Notes: generated from the sequence alone by a model not told the origin. A stretch of DNA of 64,000 nt from JAAYAE01 sp963678395 (GCA_963678395.1 OY782827.1:1984001-2048000), one strand, 5' to 3'. Positions 52,678-62,948 are shown, counted from the first letter of the stretch. Made by a program: numbers and translations.

Positions 52678-53730
52678 CTACTGTTTTCCCTTAACTTCCT
52701 GCACACAAAGTTGCAGTTTAGCTGCCACCTCTCCTGCATAATCGCTAAGAGTAGAAAATTCCATATTATCTGCATCATATAGCCGTACTACGCGAATATC
52801 ATCATAGTAAACGTCCGTATACCCATCATTATCTATCGTAATAAAACGAGTTTCATCTAAGCTGCCACGTTTTTTTGCCAAGTAAAGCGCTCCAGCCATA
52901 AGTCTTGCCCGATATTCAGGTTTATCACTGCCCACGCTCTTAGAAAATTCGTACTGCCATTTACCCTCTGTGACTTTTGCACTACCGTCTTTGGCTATAG
53001 TAACTATAGGCGTAATATGCATGGCGTCAATGGCTTTCATGGTTTTGGCCATACGCACTTCCGGTTCCGGATGAGAAGAAAAAACTCCATATCCTGGACT
53101 GCCCTGCTCCTTAGCCAAATCATTAAGCTTACACATAGTAACATACATACTATAGGGATTATAGCCAGCTTTATTCGTAAGCATAAACCCTTGTTCATCT
53201 GCTTCTCTTTCATCCGCTCTACTATAGCCCGCCATTAATACCTGTGAGGCAGTACTGGCAAGCATCATCCCCGCTCCCGGGTCACCGGAAGCAACGCCAG
53301 CCGCTATAGTTAGCAAGGATAGAGCTAATTGTTTTTCTATTTGATGAACGCTATGGCGTTTAACTATGTGCCCTATTTCATGGCCTAAAACTCCAGCTAA
53401 TTCATCATCAGAAGGCATAAAATCTATTAACCCCTTAAATACGTAGACAAAGCCTCCAGGCAAAGATAGTGCATTAACGTCATTAGTATTAAGAACCTTA
53501 AATGTATAGCTCAAATCTTGCCTGCCACATTGCTTTACCAGACTTTGTCCTATACGCTCCACACGTTCTTGCAAGTCATCATCATGAACTACCCCATATT
53601 GAGCTTCCAGCTGTCTAGCAACTTCGCTGCCCATCTTTATTTCTTCCTGTTTACCAATCATACCCGCATGAGCAACAGGTAGCTGAAATAAACAACAAAT
53701 AAAAACTAAAACAGTCAGAATTTTCTTCAT
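52678..53730 (-). CDS. Secreted M48-family metallopeptidase (BepA/YfgC-like)
   Basis: This 350-residue protein begins with a signal peptide (MKKILTVLVFICCLFQLPVAHAG). The zinc site is LGHEIGHIVKRHSVHQ with the third ligand in SRADEREADEQGFML. HPEPEVRMAKTMKAI is typical of the periplasmic M48 group, and a short C-terminal domain follows. Homologues check outer-membrane proteins, which would suit a diderm Firmicute. The frame is open to 53766, but the signal peptide fixes the start near 53730. Confidence 0.87.
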   Translation of the reverse strand: MKKILTVLVFICCLFQLPVAHAGMIGKQEEIKMGSEVARQLEAQYGVVHDDDLQERVERIGQSLVKQCGRQDLSYTFKVLNTNDVNALSLPGGFVYVFKGLIDFMPSDDELAGVLGHEIGHIVKRHSVHQIEKQLALSLLTIAAGVASGDPGAGMMLASTASQVLMAGYSRADEREADEQGFMLTNKAGYNPYSMYVTMCKLNDLAKEQGSPGYGVFSSHPEPEVRMAKTMKAIDAMHITPIVTIAKDGSAKVTEGKWQYEFSKSVGSDKPEYRARLMAGALYLAKKRGSLDETRFITIDNDGYTDVYYDDIRVVRLYDADNMEFSTLSDYAGEVAAKLQLCVQEVKGKQ

Positions 53731-53786
53731 TATATATCTACTATGCCTCCATCTATTAACTTTCACTAGGAACTAAGAAAACCTTA

Positions 53787-54948
53787 TTATTTACTAATAA
53801 TATTTTTTTTGCTTAGCTCTTTAATCGCTTCCTTATCATAACCAATACCCATTAGTATTTCTTCGTTATGTTCCCCCAACCTGGGCGCTCGCCGCTCAAT
53901 AGCAGCCGGAGTAGCTGACATTTTAATAGGATTTTTCACATAACGCACTCTGCCCATATCCTCTTCGCGTTCTGTGAGCATGTTGCTTTCTGCGACCAAA
54001 TCACCTGCTAAGGCCTCTTGCAAACTGCAAATTGGTGTTAAACAAAATTCTTCGTTGCCAATTAAATTCAACCATTCCTTCTGTGTTTTTTGCGCAAAAG
54101 CTTCCGCTAAAATATTACATAACTCATCTTCGTGAGCAAAGTCCATCTGCCGCTCTATAATATCTTCCCTTTTAATTAATTCACACATTTTACGCCAAAA
54201 CTTGGGTTCAATAACTCCTGCGCTTAAATAACGTCCATCCTTAGTTTTATAAATATTGTAATAATGCGCTAAACGGCCAAATGGGCGCACGCCCTGTTCC
54301 TCGCTACCCCAAAGGCTACTAATAATAGTTGTCTCTTCACTAAGGGCCGCATTGAAAAGGCCTATATCTACTTGTTGCCCTAAACCCGTGCGCTCACGCA
54401 CGAAAAGAGCTAACAAGATACCTGATACTCCATTAAAAGCTCCACCCATGGCTGAAAACTGAATGTCTGAAACTGTCGCACCCCCCTGCTTTGCATCCAG
54501 ATACGACATTCCTGCCAACCCTATGACATTTAAGTCATGAACTGGTTTATGTCTGTACTTACCTGTTTGCCCAAATCCAGTAAGAGAACAATATACTAGC
54601 TTTGGGTTTTCTTGAGCCACTTGTTCATAAGCGAAACCCAATTTTTCCATGAACCCTGGACGAAACCCCTCAATAAGCACATCCGCCTCCATAATAAGCT
54701 TATGAATTATGTTTTTTCCTTCTGTGGTTCTAAGATCAATAGCAAGGCCTTTTTTATTCCTATTTAAAGCCAAATGCCAGTAACTCATACCCGCCTCTTT
54801 TTGTGGGAAAAAACTACGCGTTCCATCCCCGCCAATATCTTCTACCTTAATTATTTCTGCGCCAAAATCGCCCAAAACCATACTGCAATATTGTCCAGGT
54901 AGCCATTTGGAAAAAATCAATAATTTTAATACCCGTAAGTGCTTGCAT
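53787..54948 (-). pseudogene. CaiB/BaiF family III CoA-transferase, frameshifted near the start
   Basis: A family III CoA-transferase of 386 codons starts at ATG 54948 (MQALTGIKIIDF) and continues, after a one-base shift in a run of six A (plus strand, 54911-54916), with SKWLPGQYCSMVLGDFGAEIIKVED. The catalytic Asp region (KPVHDLNVIGLAGM) and the rest to 53787 are intact. With five bases in the run the gene would be whole. Without repair, translation could only begin inside the conserved N-terminus. Substrate unknown. Confidence 0.85.
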
Positions 54949-54989
54949 TCCTATTTCTCACTCCAAACTAAATATTCTGCATTCAAACT

Positions 54990-55436
54990 TCAAATTTCCT
55001 TTATTAATTCTTTTTCCACTAAATATTCTGCTAAAGATTTACCAATCTTATTTACAAGCTTCAGACAATTAATATAATGCTCTCTGGTATCAAATTCAAA
55101 GGGCATCAAGCCTTCACAAGTAGAAGAACCGAATTCTTTGACGAAACGATCATGCCATTCTTTGGAATAAGGGTAGATTTCTTTCAAAGGCTTATCTGCC
55201 GGACTGTTACGACCTACCAAAGTACTAATAACCATGATGCATCCTGCCAAGGCTCCGCACAAATCACGAGCATATCCCATGCCACCGCCAAAACCTGAAG
55301 CTAAACGAAAGGCATTATCGTCAATGTCTACTCCGGCCTTAGTGCGAAAAGCCTGTACCACTGCCTCACCACAATTATAACCGCTTTTAAACAAATTACC
55401 CGTTTCCATACCTATTTTCTCACTAAATTCTGACAT
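54990..55436 (-). CDS. C_GCAxxG_C_C family redox protein
   Basis: This 148-residue protein has the pattern of the C_GCAxxG_C_C family: GYNCGEAVVQAF, LASGFGGGMGYARDLCGALAGCIMVIS, and later SSTCEGL and YINCLKLV. The Cys set suggests an Fe-S or other metal site; the function is unknown, and members often sit beside redox or transport genes. ATG at 55436 has GAGGAG upstream. Confidence 0.88.
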   Translation of the reverse strand: MSEFSEKIGMETGNLFKSGYNCGEAVVQAFRTKAGVDIDDNAFRLASGFGGGMGYARDLCGALAGCIMVISTLVGRNSPADKPLKEIYPYSKEWHDRFVKEFGSSTCEGLMPFEFDTREHYINCLKLVNKIGKSLAEYLVEKELIKEI

Positions 55437-55610
55437 TTTTACTCCTCCTCATAAATACAATTCTCTTATTTAAGCAGACCAGCCCACTCAACATAGGTGA
55501 TAATGCTCATCTAACTTTAATATTCTACATTCTTTATTCTTTCGTTATTCCCTTTATCTCATCTGCGTGCTATCATTATATATATAAAAATGAAAAGAGG
55601 CTGCATTTCC

Positions 55611-56114
55611 ATGCAAACTAATCGTTTAACCTTATCAGCATTATTAATCGCTATAGGCACCTTAACCGCCAATCTATTCTACATTCCTGCCGGCATTTCT
55701 AAATGTTTTCCTGTGCAACACTGTATTAATGTTATAGCCGCAATTCTCTTAGGGCCTGGCTATGCCACAGGAATAGGTTTTGGTATAGCTCTTTTGCGTA
55801 ACATGTTTGGTTTAGGTTCTATCTTAGCTTTTCCTGGCAGTATGATTGGAGCATTCTGCGCCGGTATTATGTATCTTCGTTTTCATAATGTTAAAGCAGC
55901 TATGTTTGGAGAAATATTCGGCACCGGCATTTTAGGTGGCTTTGTTTCTTTTATTATTGTGCAATATGTCTTAGGCAAAACGACCGTAGCTTGGTTTTTT
56001 ATCCCGCCTTTTTTAGTAAGTACCATAGGTGGCAGCATTATTGCCGGATTATTAATTAAAAGTGGAGCACTAAATAATGTTATACCAACACTCTATAATA
56101 AAACTAATCGCTAA
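55611..56114 (+). CDS. thiW: ThiW, substrate-specific (S) component of a thiamine-precursor ECF transporter
   Basis: This 167-residue membrane protein has about six segments and ThiW motifs: RLTLSALLIAIGTLTANLFYIPAG, KCFPVQHCINVIAAILLGPGYA, FGLGSILAFPGSMIGAFCAG. It should bind the thiazole precursor of thiamine and use a shared ECF energising module not in this window. ATG at 55611 follows AAAAGAGG; the ATG at 55590 lacks an SD. No TPP riboswitch is seen in the leader, which is unusual for thiamine genes. Confidence 0.88.
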   Translation: MQTNRLTLSALLIAIGTLTANLFYIPAGISKCFPVQHCINVIAAILLGPGYATGIGFGIALLRNMFGLGSILAFPGSMIGAFCAGIMYLRFHNVKAAMFGEIFGTGILGGFVSFIIVQYVLGKTTVAWFFIPPFLVSTIGGSIIAGLLIKSGALNNVIPTLYNKTNR

Positions 56115-56196
56115 ATATATAAACTCCATAAACTGGCCTTACTTCTATTTTTCACTAGCGCCTAAACCGCTAAACTAAAAAATAAAGGGGAATTCT

Positions 56197-56481
56197 ATGT
56201 ACGATAACATTTTGTCCGAAATTTTATACGGAATGAGTGGTTTCTTTTTTGCTATTTTTGCCTGTCGCTATGGCACCTTAGCCACAAATAAAATGAAGGC
56301 GGTTTGGCTACAACAAGGAATTAGCTTAGCTTTTTTCCTTTCTGTAATACCATCTCTTTTGATTTTGACAATAGCTATCTTTATTTTCCCCATTCTTTTG
56401 TACACTAAAACACCGATTGGTGGGTTTATTTATCTCGTTACTTATATATATTTACATATGAAAACAAATAAAAAGAAATAG
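56197..56481 (+). CDS. Small membrane protein, 94 aa, unknown
   Basis: Two or three hydrophobic segments are visible (GMSGFFFAIFACRYG, GISLAFFLSVIPSLLILTIAIFIFPILL), with a Lys-rich end (MKTNKKK). No family is recognised. The SD AAAGGGG is well placed. It lies between thiW and sbcD on the same strand. Confidence 0.7.
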   Translation: MYDNILSEILYGMSGFFFAIFACRYGTLATNKMKAVWLQQGISLAFFLSVIPSLLILTIAIFIFPILLYTKTPIGGFIYLVTYIYLHMKTNKKK

Positions 56482-56546
56482 TGGCAACCTCACAAATCGC
56501 CTTTCGTTTTTTTATCCAGCTAAAGAGCAAATTAAAGGAGCATAAT

Positions 56547-57689
56547 ATGCTAATATTACACACTTCTGATTGGCACCTTGGTCGTATTTTCCATGGGCTG
56601 CATATGACAGATGAACAAAAAACCGTGCTGGCGCAACTAATAAAAATTGCTGTTACACGCAAAGTAGATGCCGTACTCATTGCCGGTGATATTTATGACC
56701 GAGCCGTACCTCCTACAGAAGCTGTCAATTTGCTTAACAATACTTTAAAAGAATTAGTTATAGATTACAATATTCCCGTCATTTTAATAGCCGGCAATCA
56801 TGATAATCCTGACCGCTTAAACTTTGGTCAGGCTCTTTTTGCTGAAAATAAGCTCTTTATTTATGGCACCGTAAATTCTGACGCTAAACCTGTGGTCCTA
56901 AGTGATGCCTATGGCCCCGTATACTTCGCCCCCTTGCCTTACTGCGAACCGGCAATGGCGGCAGAACTAAGCGGCACTCCTATCAAAACTCATGAAGAAG
57001 CCCTACAATGGCAGTTGAAAAATATGCTGTCTCAAATTCCGGAAAATGCCCGCAAAATTGCTTTAGCACATGTTTTTTTAACCGGAGCAACCGAATCTCC
57101 TGACAGCGAACGTCCATTGTCCATTGGTGGCAGCAGCAACGTAAGCGCAGAAAATTTTGCCCCCTTCAACTACACCGCGCTGGGGCATTTGCACTATTGC
57201 CAACAAAACGGTGAAAAAATTCACTATAGCAGCTCCCTTTTAAAATATTCGTTTAATGAGGTCAACTAACCGAAAGGTTTACATCTTATAGATTTAGACG
57301 CAGATGGCAACATTACGGTGGAAACTTTAGAACTGCAACCTGAACATCAGTTAGCACAACTTACAGGAACATTTCAGGACCTCATAAATAATCCAAGGCA
57401 ACCCCTTGTTGATCACTACCTACAAATTACCCTAACCGATATTACCCCTGTCATTGATGCCAAAAATCGCTTAGAGGCCATCTATCCACATATTTTGCAC
57501 TTAGAGTATACACAAAATATTTTAGCGGATGATGAAGACTTTAAAAGCGGTAGACACCAAGAATTAAGTATAAAAGAACTTTTCCTTAATTTCTTTGAAC
57601 ATTTGCACCATAGACCGTTAAATGCTTTAGAAGAAACGTTGCTCAATAAAACTATTGAGACTGCCCAAGACAAAGAAAGGCGGTCCTAA
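56547..57689 (+). pseudogene. sbcD: Nuclease SbcD with in-frame TAA
   Basis: The metallophosphatase subunit of SbcCD is encoded in one frame of 381 codons, broken only by TAA at 57267-57269 (codon 241) between YSFNEVN and PKGLHLIDLDADG. Phosphatase motifs are all upstream: HTSDWHLGR, AGDIYDR, AGNHDNPDR, ALAHVF and LGHLHY. The lost C-terminal cap holds the SbcC contact region. CAA to TAA would explain the stop, since NEVNQPKG is the expected reading. ATG at 56547 follows AAAGGAG. sbcC begins immediately after. Confidence 0.88.
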
Positions 57690-59999
57690 ATGAAACCTTT
57701 AAAACTTATTATTAATGCTTTTGGCCCTTTTGCTGACAAACAAGAAATAGATTTCACACTCTTGGGTGACAAAACTTTTTTTCTTATTCACGGTCCTACC
57801 GGTTCTGGCAAAACAACTATTTTAGATGCCATGGCATTTGCGCTCTATGGCACAGCCAGTGGTGATTTACGCGTTATTAAATCTTTGCGCAGCGACTATG
57901 CCCCTCCTTCAAAAAAAACAGAAATAACCTTTTCTTTTACCGCAAGTGGTAAAATCTGGGAAGTTACGCGCTCCCCTGAACAAGACTTAAAGAAACAACG
58001 AGGTGAAGGCAATCGCAAAATGCCTGCCAGTGCCGTTTTAGTAGAAATACAAAACCAAGAACGCACTGTAGTAGCTTCCGGAACTAATGACGTTACCGAA
58101 AAAATCGAAGAAATCCTTGGGTTTAAAGCTGATCAGTTCTGTCAAATAGTACTTTTACCCCAAGGAGAATTTAGGCGTTTTCTTATTGCTAATTCTAATG
58201 AACGTAAAGTCCTTTTAGAAACCTTATTTAAAACGCAAATCTACGGACAAATTGAAAATTCATTAAAAGAACATAGCAAAGAAATTGAAAAAAACTATGT
58301 TTCAGTTAAAGCCCAAAAAGAGTTCCTGTTAGAAGCCTTAAACTGTACAAACGATGCCGATGTTAAAATTCTTCTAGTCAAGCTAAAAAAAGAGGAACAA
58401 GAAAAATCACTTGCAGCCGCCTTGCAAAAAGCGCAATTGGAAACTGCTCGAACTGCTTTACAACAAGCAAAAGAACTGACAAAAGCATTTAATGATGCTG
58501 CTATAGCCAAAACTGCTTGGGAAGCTTTGGAAAATAAGACTGAATATATTGCCCAAAAACGAAACCATGCTCTGTTGGCAGAAAAAGCCGAACTACTGCA
58601 AGGGAGCTACCTAGCTGCCCAAAGAAGTTATAAACACTATCAAGAAGTACAAGCTGAATTAGCTGTGGCTACAACTGCTCTAACAAAAAGTGAAGAAACT
58701 AATACTGCTTTAGAAAAAAATATTGCTAATTCCCTTGGCAGTCAAAATACTAGCAATAGGGATTTAGGTAAAATTTTATCAGATTTAAATACCAAAATTG
58801 TTAATTTAAGTAGTGAGGCTGCCAAAATTACAGGTGTTAGTGCAGAATTAGAACGTCTAGCGCAAGATTTGCGCGATGATACCCCTTGCCCTGTATGTGG
58901 ATCTTTGCACCATCCTGCTCCGGCAACTTTATCCATAGCTCACAAAACTATGTTAACGGCTCAAGTAGCCACCCTTAGCAAAGAAATTAAAATATTGCAA
59001 ATCTATCAGCAACAATATCAAAAAGCACAAATAAACTTAGCTACCAGTAAAGCAGACTTAAACGCTACCGGTAAAAATAAACTTAAACTTGAAGAAGAAT
59101 TTGACACTCTCCGCGCTACATATAAAAGTGCCTTAGAAGCTTCCCCATTCGAAAATCAGAAAGCCTTTTTAGATACCCTTCCTTTTGTTCCTCAAAAAGA
59201 GCAACTACGCCAAGAAGTTTCGGATTATGAACAAAATTTAGCCGCAGCAAAAGAGCGCTATACTCGTGCAGTAGGCAACATTAAAGAAAAGACGCCACCG
59301 CCCCTGGAATCCTTGGCACTAGAGACCAGCACCTTGGAACAAACTTATCAAACTCTTACAGAAAACCTAGCTGTATTGAAAGATAGTATTAGTAAAACTA
59401 TCCTTAAACAACAAGAACTGAAGAAAATAGAACAAAAAATAGAAAATTTTGATACTGCCTACATAACTGCAAGTGCTTTAGCTAAAACGGCTCAAGGTGA
59501 AAACGCCCTTAATCTTTCTTTTTCCGCCTATGTATTGCAAGCCATTTTAGATGACGTACTTAGTGCCGCCAACCTACGCTTGCACAAAATGAGCCGTGGC
59601 CGTTATAGCCTGCATCGTACTGATACAATTTTAGATGGCAGGCGCAAAAATGGTTTGAATATGGAAATTATGGACAGTTTTACCGGCATGGCCAGACCCG
59701 TGCAAACCCTTTCCGGTGGAGAAATGTTTTTAGCCTCCTTATCATTGGCTTTAGGACTATCTGATGTTATTCAATCTTATGCCGGCGGTGTCCGTTTAGA
59801 TACGATCTTAGTCGACGAGGGCTTTGGTTCCTTAGATGAAGAAGCATTGGATATGGCCATACGTACACTTACAGAATTGCAAAAAGGCGGCCGCCTAGTA
59901 GGCATTATTTCCCATGTGGCCGAATTACAAGAACGTATTCCCACAAGATTAGAAGTGACTCCCGGACAACAAGGAAGTACCGCTAAGTTTCACATATAA
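57690..59999 (+). CDS. sbcC: Exonuclease SbcCD subunit SbcC (SMC-like ATPase)
   Basis: This 769-residue Rad50-like ATPase has Walker A GPTGSGKTTILDAM, long coiled coils, the zinc hook CPVCGSLHHP (about residues 402-411), signature LSGGEMFLASLSLALGLSDV and Walker B DTILVDEGFGSLDEEALD. With SbcD it cuts DNA hairpins and protein-blocked ends. It is shorter than most SbcC (about 1000-1100 residues) because the coiled coils are short. ATG directly follows the sbcD stop, so expression depends on sbcD translation, which is broken. Confidence 0.93.
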   Translation: MKPLKLIINAFGPFADKQEIDFTLLGDKTFFLIHGPTGSGKTTILDAMAFALYGTASGDLRVIKSLRSDYAPPSKKTEITFSFTASGKIWEVTRSPEQDLKKQRGEGNRKMPASAVLVEIQNQERTVVASGTNDVTEKIEEILGFKADQFCQIVLLPQGEFRRFLIANSNERKVLLETLFKTQIYGQIENSLKEHSKEIEKNYVSVKAQKEFLLEALNCTNDADVKILLVKLKKEEQEKSLAAALQKAQLETARTALQQAKELTKAFNDAAIAKTAWEALENKTEYIAQKRNHALLAEKAELLQGSYLAAQRSYKHYQEVQAELAVATTALTKSEETNTALEKNIANSLGSQNTSNRDLGKILSDLNTKIVNLSSEAAKITGVSAELERLAQDLRDDTPCPVCGSLHHPAPATLSIAHKTMLTAQVATLSKEIKILQIYQQQYQKAQINLATSKADLNATGKNKLKLEEEFDTLRATYKSALEASPFENQKAFLDTLPFVPQKEQLRQEVSDYEQNLAAAKERYTRAVGNIKEKTPPPLESLALETSTLEQTYQTLTENLAVLKDSISKTILKQQELKKIEQKIENFDTAYITASALAKTAQGENALNLSFSAYVLQAILDDVLSAANLRLHKMSRGRYSLHRTDTILDGRRKNGLNMEIMDSFTGMARPVQTLSGGEMFLASLSLALGLSDVIQSYAGGVRLDTILVDEGFGSLDEEALDMAIRTLTELQKGGRLVGIISHVAELQERIPTRLEVTPGQQGSTAKFHI

Positions 60000-60040
60000 C
60001 CTTTGAATAATAGTTAAGAATAAAATATTAAGAACACAAA

Positions 60041-60084
60041 GAAGACAGGAATTCTCTCTTAGTTAAGAGACGATTCCTGTCTTC
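60041..60084. terminator. Hairpin between convergent sbcC and nrdG
   Basis: GAAGACAGGAAT pairs perfectly with ATTCCTGTCTTC, with an extra inner TCTCTTA/TTAAGAGA stem. It can end transcripts from either side; the T-tracts are short. Confidence 0.7.
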
Positions 60085-60096
60085 TAAAAAAATATA

Positions 60097-60632
60097 TTAT
60101 AGATCTTCTTCGTCCTGCCACAAAACAATTTTTCCTGTGCGTAGAGATTCAGGAACTTTGATTACTCGTTGATTGCTGCTACCACAAAAACGCAGATTTA
60201 AGGCTTTCTCCGCAATATGAAACTCTCCATCTACTAAAATATCTATGTATGAAAGCATTTCTCTCGTGATTGCAGGTTTGCCTAATTTTCCTGCCAGTAT
60301 TTCCTTGTCAAAAAGATAGCCACTATAGCACCAAATCTCTTTTTTAGGATAGCTTGCTTTTATTTTACGTAAAAGCCCTACTAAAACTTTTTGATTTTTC
60401 GGTTCAAAAGGCTCTCCTCCCAAAAGAGAAAATCCTCTTATGTACTGTGGGCTGCAAAGCAAGCAGTATTTCTTCTTCTGTGGCAACAGTAAACGGTTGA
60501 CCATAGGAAAAATCCCATGCTTCCGGATTAAAGCACTCTTTACATTCATGGGTACACCCACTTACAAAAAGGGAGACCCTAACACCTACGCCGTTGGCAA
60601 CGTCATGTTTTTTTTATAACACCATAATTCAT
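60097..60632 (-). pseudogene. nrdG: Anaerobic RNR-activating radical SAM protein NrdG, two frameshifts
   Basis: The activase of class III ribonucleotide reductase can be read in three pieces. ATG at 60632 (SD GGAGG) starts MNYGVIKK. A run of eight A (60608-60615) has one base too many for the next piece, DVANGVGVRVSLFVSGCTHECKECFNPEAWDFSYG, which holds the radical-SAM CxxxCxxC. A second extra base near 60448-60452 separates this from YIRGFSLLGGEPFEP and the rest. The total of 536 bases is 534 (177 codons plus stop) plus two. NrdG is needed by NrdD, so inactivation would be striking. Confidence 0.85.
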
Positions 60633-60645
60633 TTTTAAGCCTCCA

Positions 60646-62772
60646 TTATAAATGCAAAACCCGTGACTTTAATTCCTTTGTCTTCCCCACATTCCAAAAA
60701 TTCTCACCTAAATAACCACAAGTTCGACGAGTTACGTTCATCCTGTTTTGATCCTTATTGTGACATTGAGGACATTCCCATTCTAAATTATCATTAATTG
60801 TAATTTCTCCATCAAATCCGCATACCTGGCAATAATCAAATTTAGTATTAAATTCAGCGTATTGGATATTGTCATAAATGAAGCGAACTATATCTTCCAC
60901 TGCTGTAGGATTTTTTTTCATGTTAGGAATTTCTACATAAGAGATAGCGCCACCGGAAGAATTTTTTTGGAATTGGCTCTCAAAAGCAAACTTACTGAAA
61001 GCATCAATATCTTCCCGCACATCAACGTGATAAGAATTAGTATAATAGCCTTTATCAGTAATATCTTTAATATCTCCAAATTGTTCTTTATCAATGCGGG
61101 CAAACCTATAACATAAAGATTCAGCCGGTGTACCATATAAAGCAAAGCCCAAATGACTTGTATTATTCCAACGGTCACAAGCAGCACGCAGATAGTTCAT
61201 AACACGGCAAGCGAACTCTTCTCCTTCAGGAGTAGTTTGGCTAACACCTTTCATCGCTTTAGTAAGTTCATATAAACCAATGTAGCCCAAGGAAAGAGTA
61301 GAATAACCACCTTCTAACAGCTTATCAATTTTCTCACCTTTAGCCAAACGAGCAATTGCACCATGCTGCCAATGAATAGGACTAACATCAGAGGTAATAC
61401 CCATTAACGCCTGATGCCGAACCATTAAGGCTTCATGACATAATTCCAAACGTTCATCTAACAGTTGCCAAAATTTATCTTCATCACCTTGTGCAAGGAT
61501 ACCTATTTGTGGCAAGTTAAGAGAGACTACGCCTTGATTAAAGCGACCTTCAAATTTGTATTCGCCCTTATCATCTTTCCACGCACTAAGGAAAGAACGG
61601 CAACCCATGGGAGAGAATACATTGCCGGAATAAGTTTCCCGCATCTTTTTAGCAGAAATATAATCAGGATACATACGCTTTATAGAACATTTAACAGCCA
61701 AATGCGTCAAGTAATCATATTTTCCACCTTTTAGACAATTATGCTCATCAAGAACATATACTAATTTAGGGAATGCAGGGGTTACTGCTACGCCCACTTC
61801 ATTTTTAATGCCCTCTAAACGTTGGCGTAAAATTTCTTCAATAATCATAGAATTTTCTTTGATATACTCATCATCCTTTTGCAAATTTAAGAATAGTGTT
61901 ACAAAAGGAGATTGTCCATTAGTAGTCATTAAAGTGTTAATTTGATATTGTATGGTCTGTACGCCACTAGCCAATTCATCTTTAACACGACTAACCAAAA
62001 TATTCTCTAAAACATCATCAGCTATCTTACCCTGTGTTTCTTGCAGAAGTTTGCGCCTGAATTTATCTCTACTCCTACGCAGGTACTTGCCCAAGTGTGA
62101 AACATCGACAGACTGCCCACCATACTGAGATGACGCCACAGAAGCAATAATCTGTGTCATAACTGTACAAGCAACCTGAAAGCTCTTGGGGCTCTCAATC
62201 ATTTTTCCATGCATTGCTGTGCCATTATCTAGCATATCGCCGAGATTAATCAAACAGCAGTTAAAAATTGGCTGGATAAAATAATCAGCATCATGAAAAT
62301 GCAAAATACCAGCCTCATGGGCTTGAGAAATCTTTTCCGGCAAAATAATACGTCTAGTTAAATCTTTAGACACCTCACCAGCAATTAAATCTCTTTGCGT
62401 GGAAGCCATAACAGCATTTTTATTGGAATTTTCTTCCATAACATCTTTGTTGCTATTACGAATAAGTGAAAGAATAGATTCATCTGTAGTATTAGCTTTG
62501 CGAACTAAAGCTCTTGTATAGCGATAAATTATATAAGCTTTGGCCAAAGAAAATTTTCCTAAATCCATAAGTTTGTGCTCAACCATATCTTGAATGTTTT
62601 CTACTAGCAGCCTATCTTGACTTTTACTCTCTACATACTGAGCAATCATTTCTATACTAGGGTTATCAACCCGTTCGCTTTCGTCAACAGCCGCATTAGC
62701 TTTTTGAATAGCCAACACAATCTTACTACTGTCAAAATCAACTGTGGTTCCATCTCTTTTTATAACTTTCAT
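60646..62772 (-). CDS. nrdD: Anaerobic ribonucleoside-triphosphate reductase (class III)
   Basis: This complete 708-residue enzyme makes dNTPs under anoxia by a glycyl radical. An ATP-cone (MKVIKRDGTTVDFDSSKIVLAIQKA) comes first. The glycyl-radical domain follows, then the Cys4 zinc site (CQVCGFDG and CPQCHN) and the radical-site region RRTCGYLGENFWNVGKTKEL at the end. ATG at 62772 has GGAGG 6 bases upstream. nrdG follows 13 bases later. It indicates an anaerobic lifestyle. Confidence 0.97.
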   Translation of the reverse strand: MKVIKRDGTTVDFDSSKIVLAIQKANAAVDESERVDNPSIEMIAQYVESKSQDRLLVENIQDMVEHKLMDLGKFSLAKAYIIYRYTRALVRKANTTDESILSLIRNSNKDVMEENSNKNAVMASTQRDLIAGEVSKDLTRRIILPEKISQAHEAGILHFHDADYFIQPIFNCCLINLGDMLDNGTAMHGKMIESPKSFQVACTVMTQIIASVASSQYGGQSVDVSHLGKYLRRSRDKFRRKLLQETQGKIADDVLENILVSRVKDELASGVQTIQYQINTLMTTNGQSPFVTLFLNLQKDDEYIKENSMIIEEILRQRLEGIKNEVGVAVTPAFPKLVYVLDEHNCLKGGKYDYLTHLAVKCSIKRMYPDYISAKKMRETYSGNVFSPMGCRSFLSAWKDDKGEYKFEGRFNQGVVSLNLPQIGILAQGDEDKFWQLLDERLELCHEALMVRHQALMGITSDVSPIHWQHGAIARLAKGEKIDKLLEGGYSTLSLGYIGLYELTKAMKGVSQTTPEGEEFACRVMNYLRAACDRWNNTSHLGFALYGTPAESLCYRFARIDKEQFGDIKDITDKGYYTNSYHVDVREDIDAFSKFAFESQFQKNSSGGAISYVEIPNMKKNPTAVEDIVRFIYDNIQYAEFNTKFDYCQVCGFDGEITINDNLEWECPQCHNKDQNRMNVTRRTCGYLGENFWNVGKTKELKSRVLHL

Positions 62773-62838
62773 AATCGGCCTCCGTTTCTTTCTGCCCTAA
62801 ATACGTAATTGTGATTTGTAACATATCATTTGGCATAT

Positions 62839-62900
62839 TTAACATGTTAATAATATCAAAAATCATTCTCCATTGCAACAAAAAGCACAACATGTTGTGC
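62839..62900. promoter_or_regulatory. Two AACATGTT-core palindromes upstream of nrdD
   Basis: TTAACATGTTAA (62839-62850) and GCACAACATGTTGTGC (62885-62900) share the core AACATGTT and are centred 48 bp apart. The second is flanked by A4 and T7 and may be a terminator, for the plus strand in particular. The pair could instead be operators for nrdD. Neither matches the NrdR box well. Confidence 0.4.
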
Positions 62901-62948
62901 TTTTTTTATTTGCAAAATCAATATTTAGTGTTTTGTTGTCAAAAAAAT

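Noticed and set aside
55440..55610. TPP riboswitch before thiW
   Set aside because: The conserved CTGAGA and ACCTGA blocks are absent on the plus strand.
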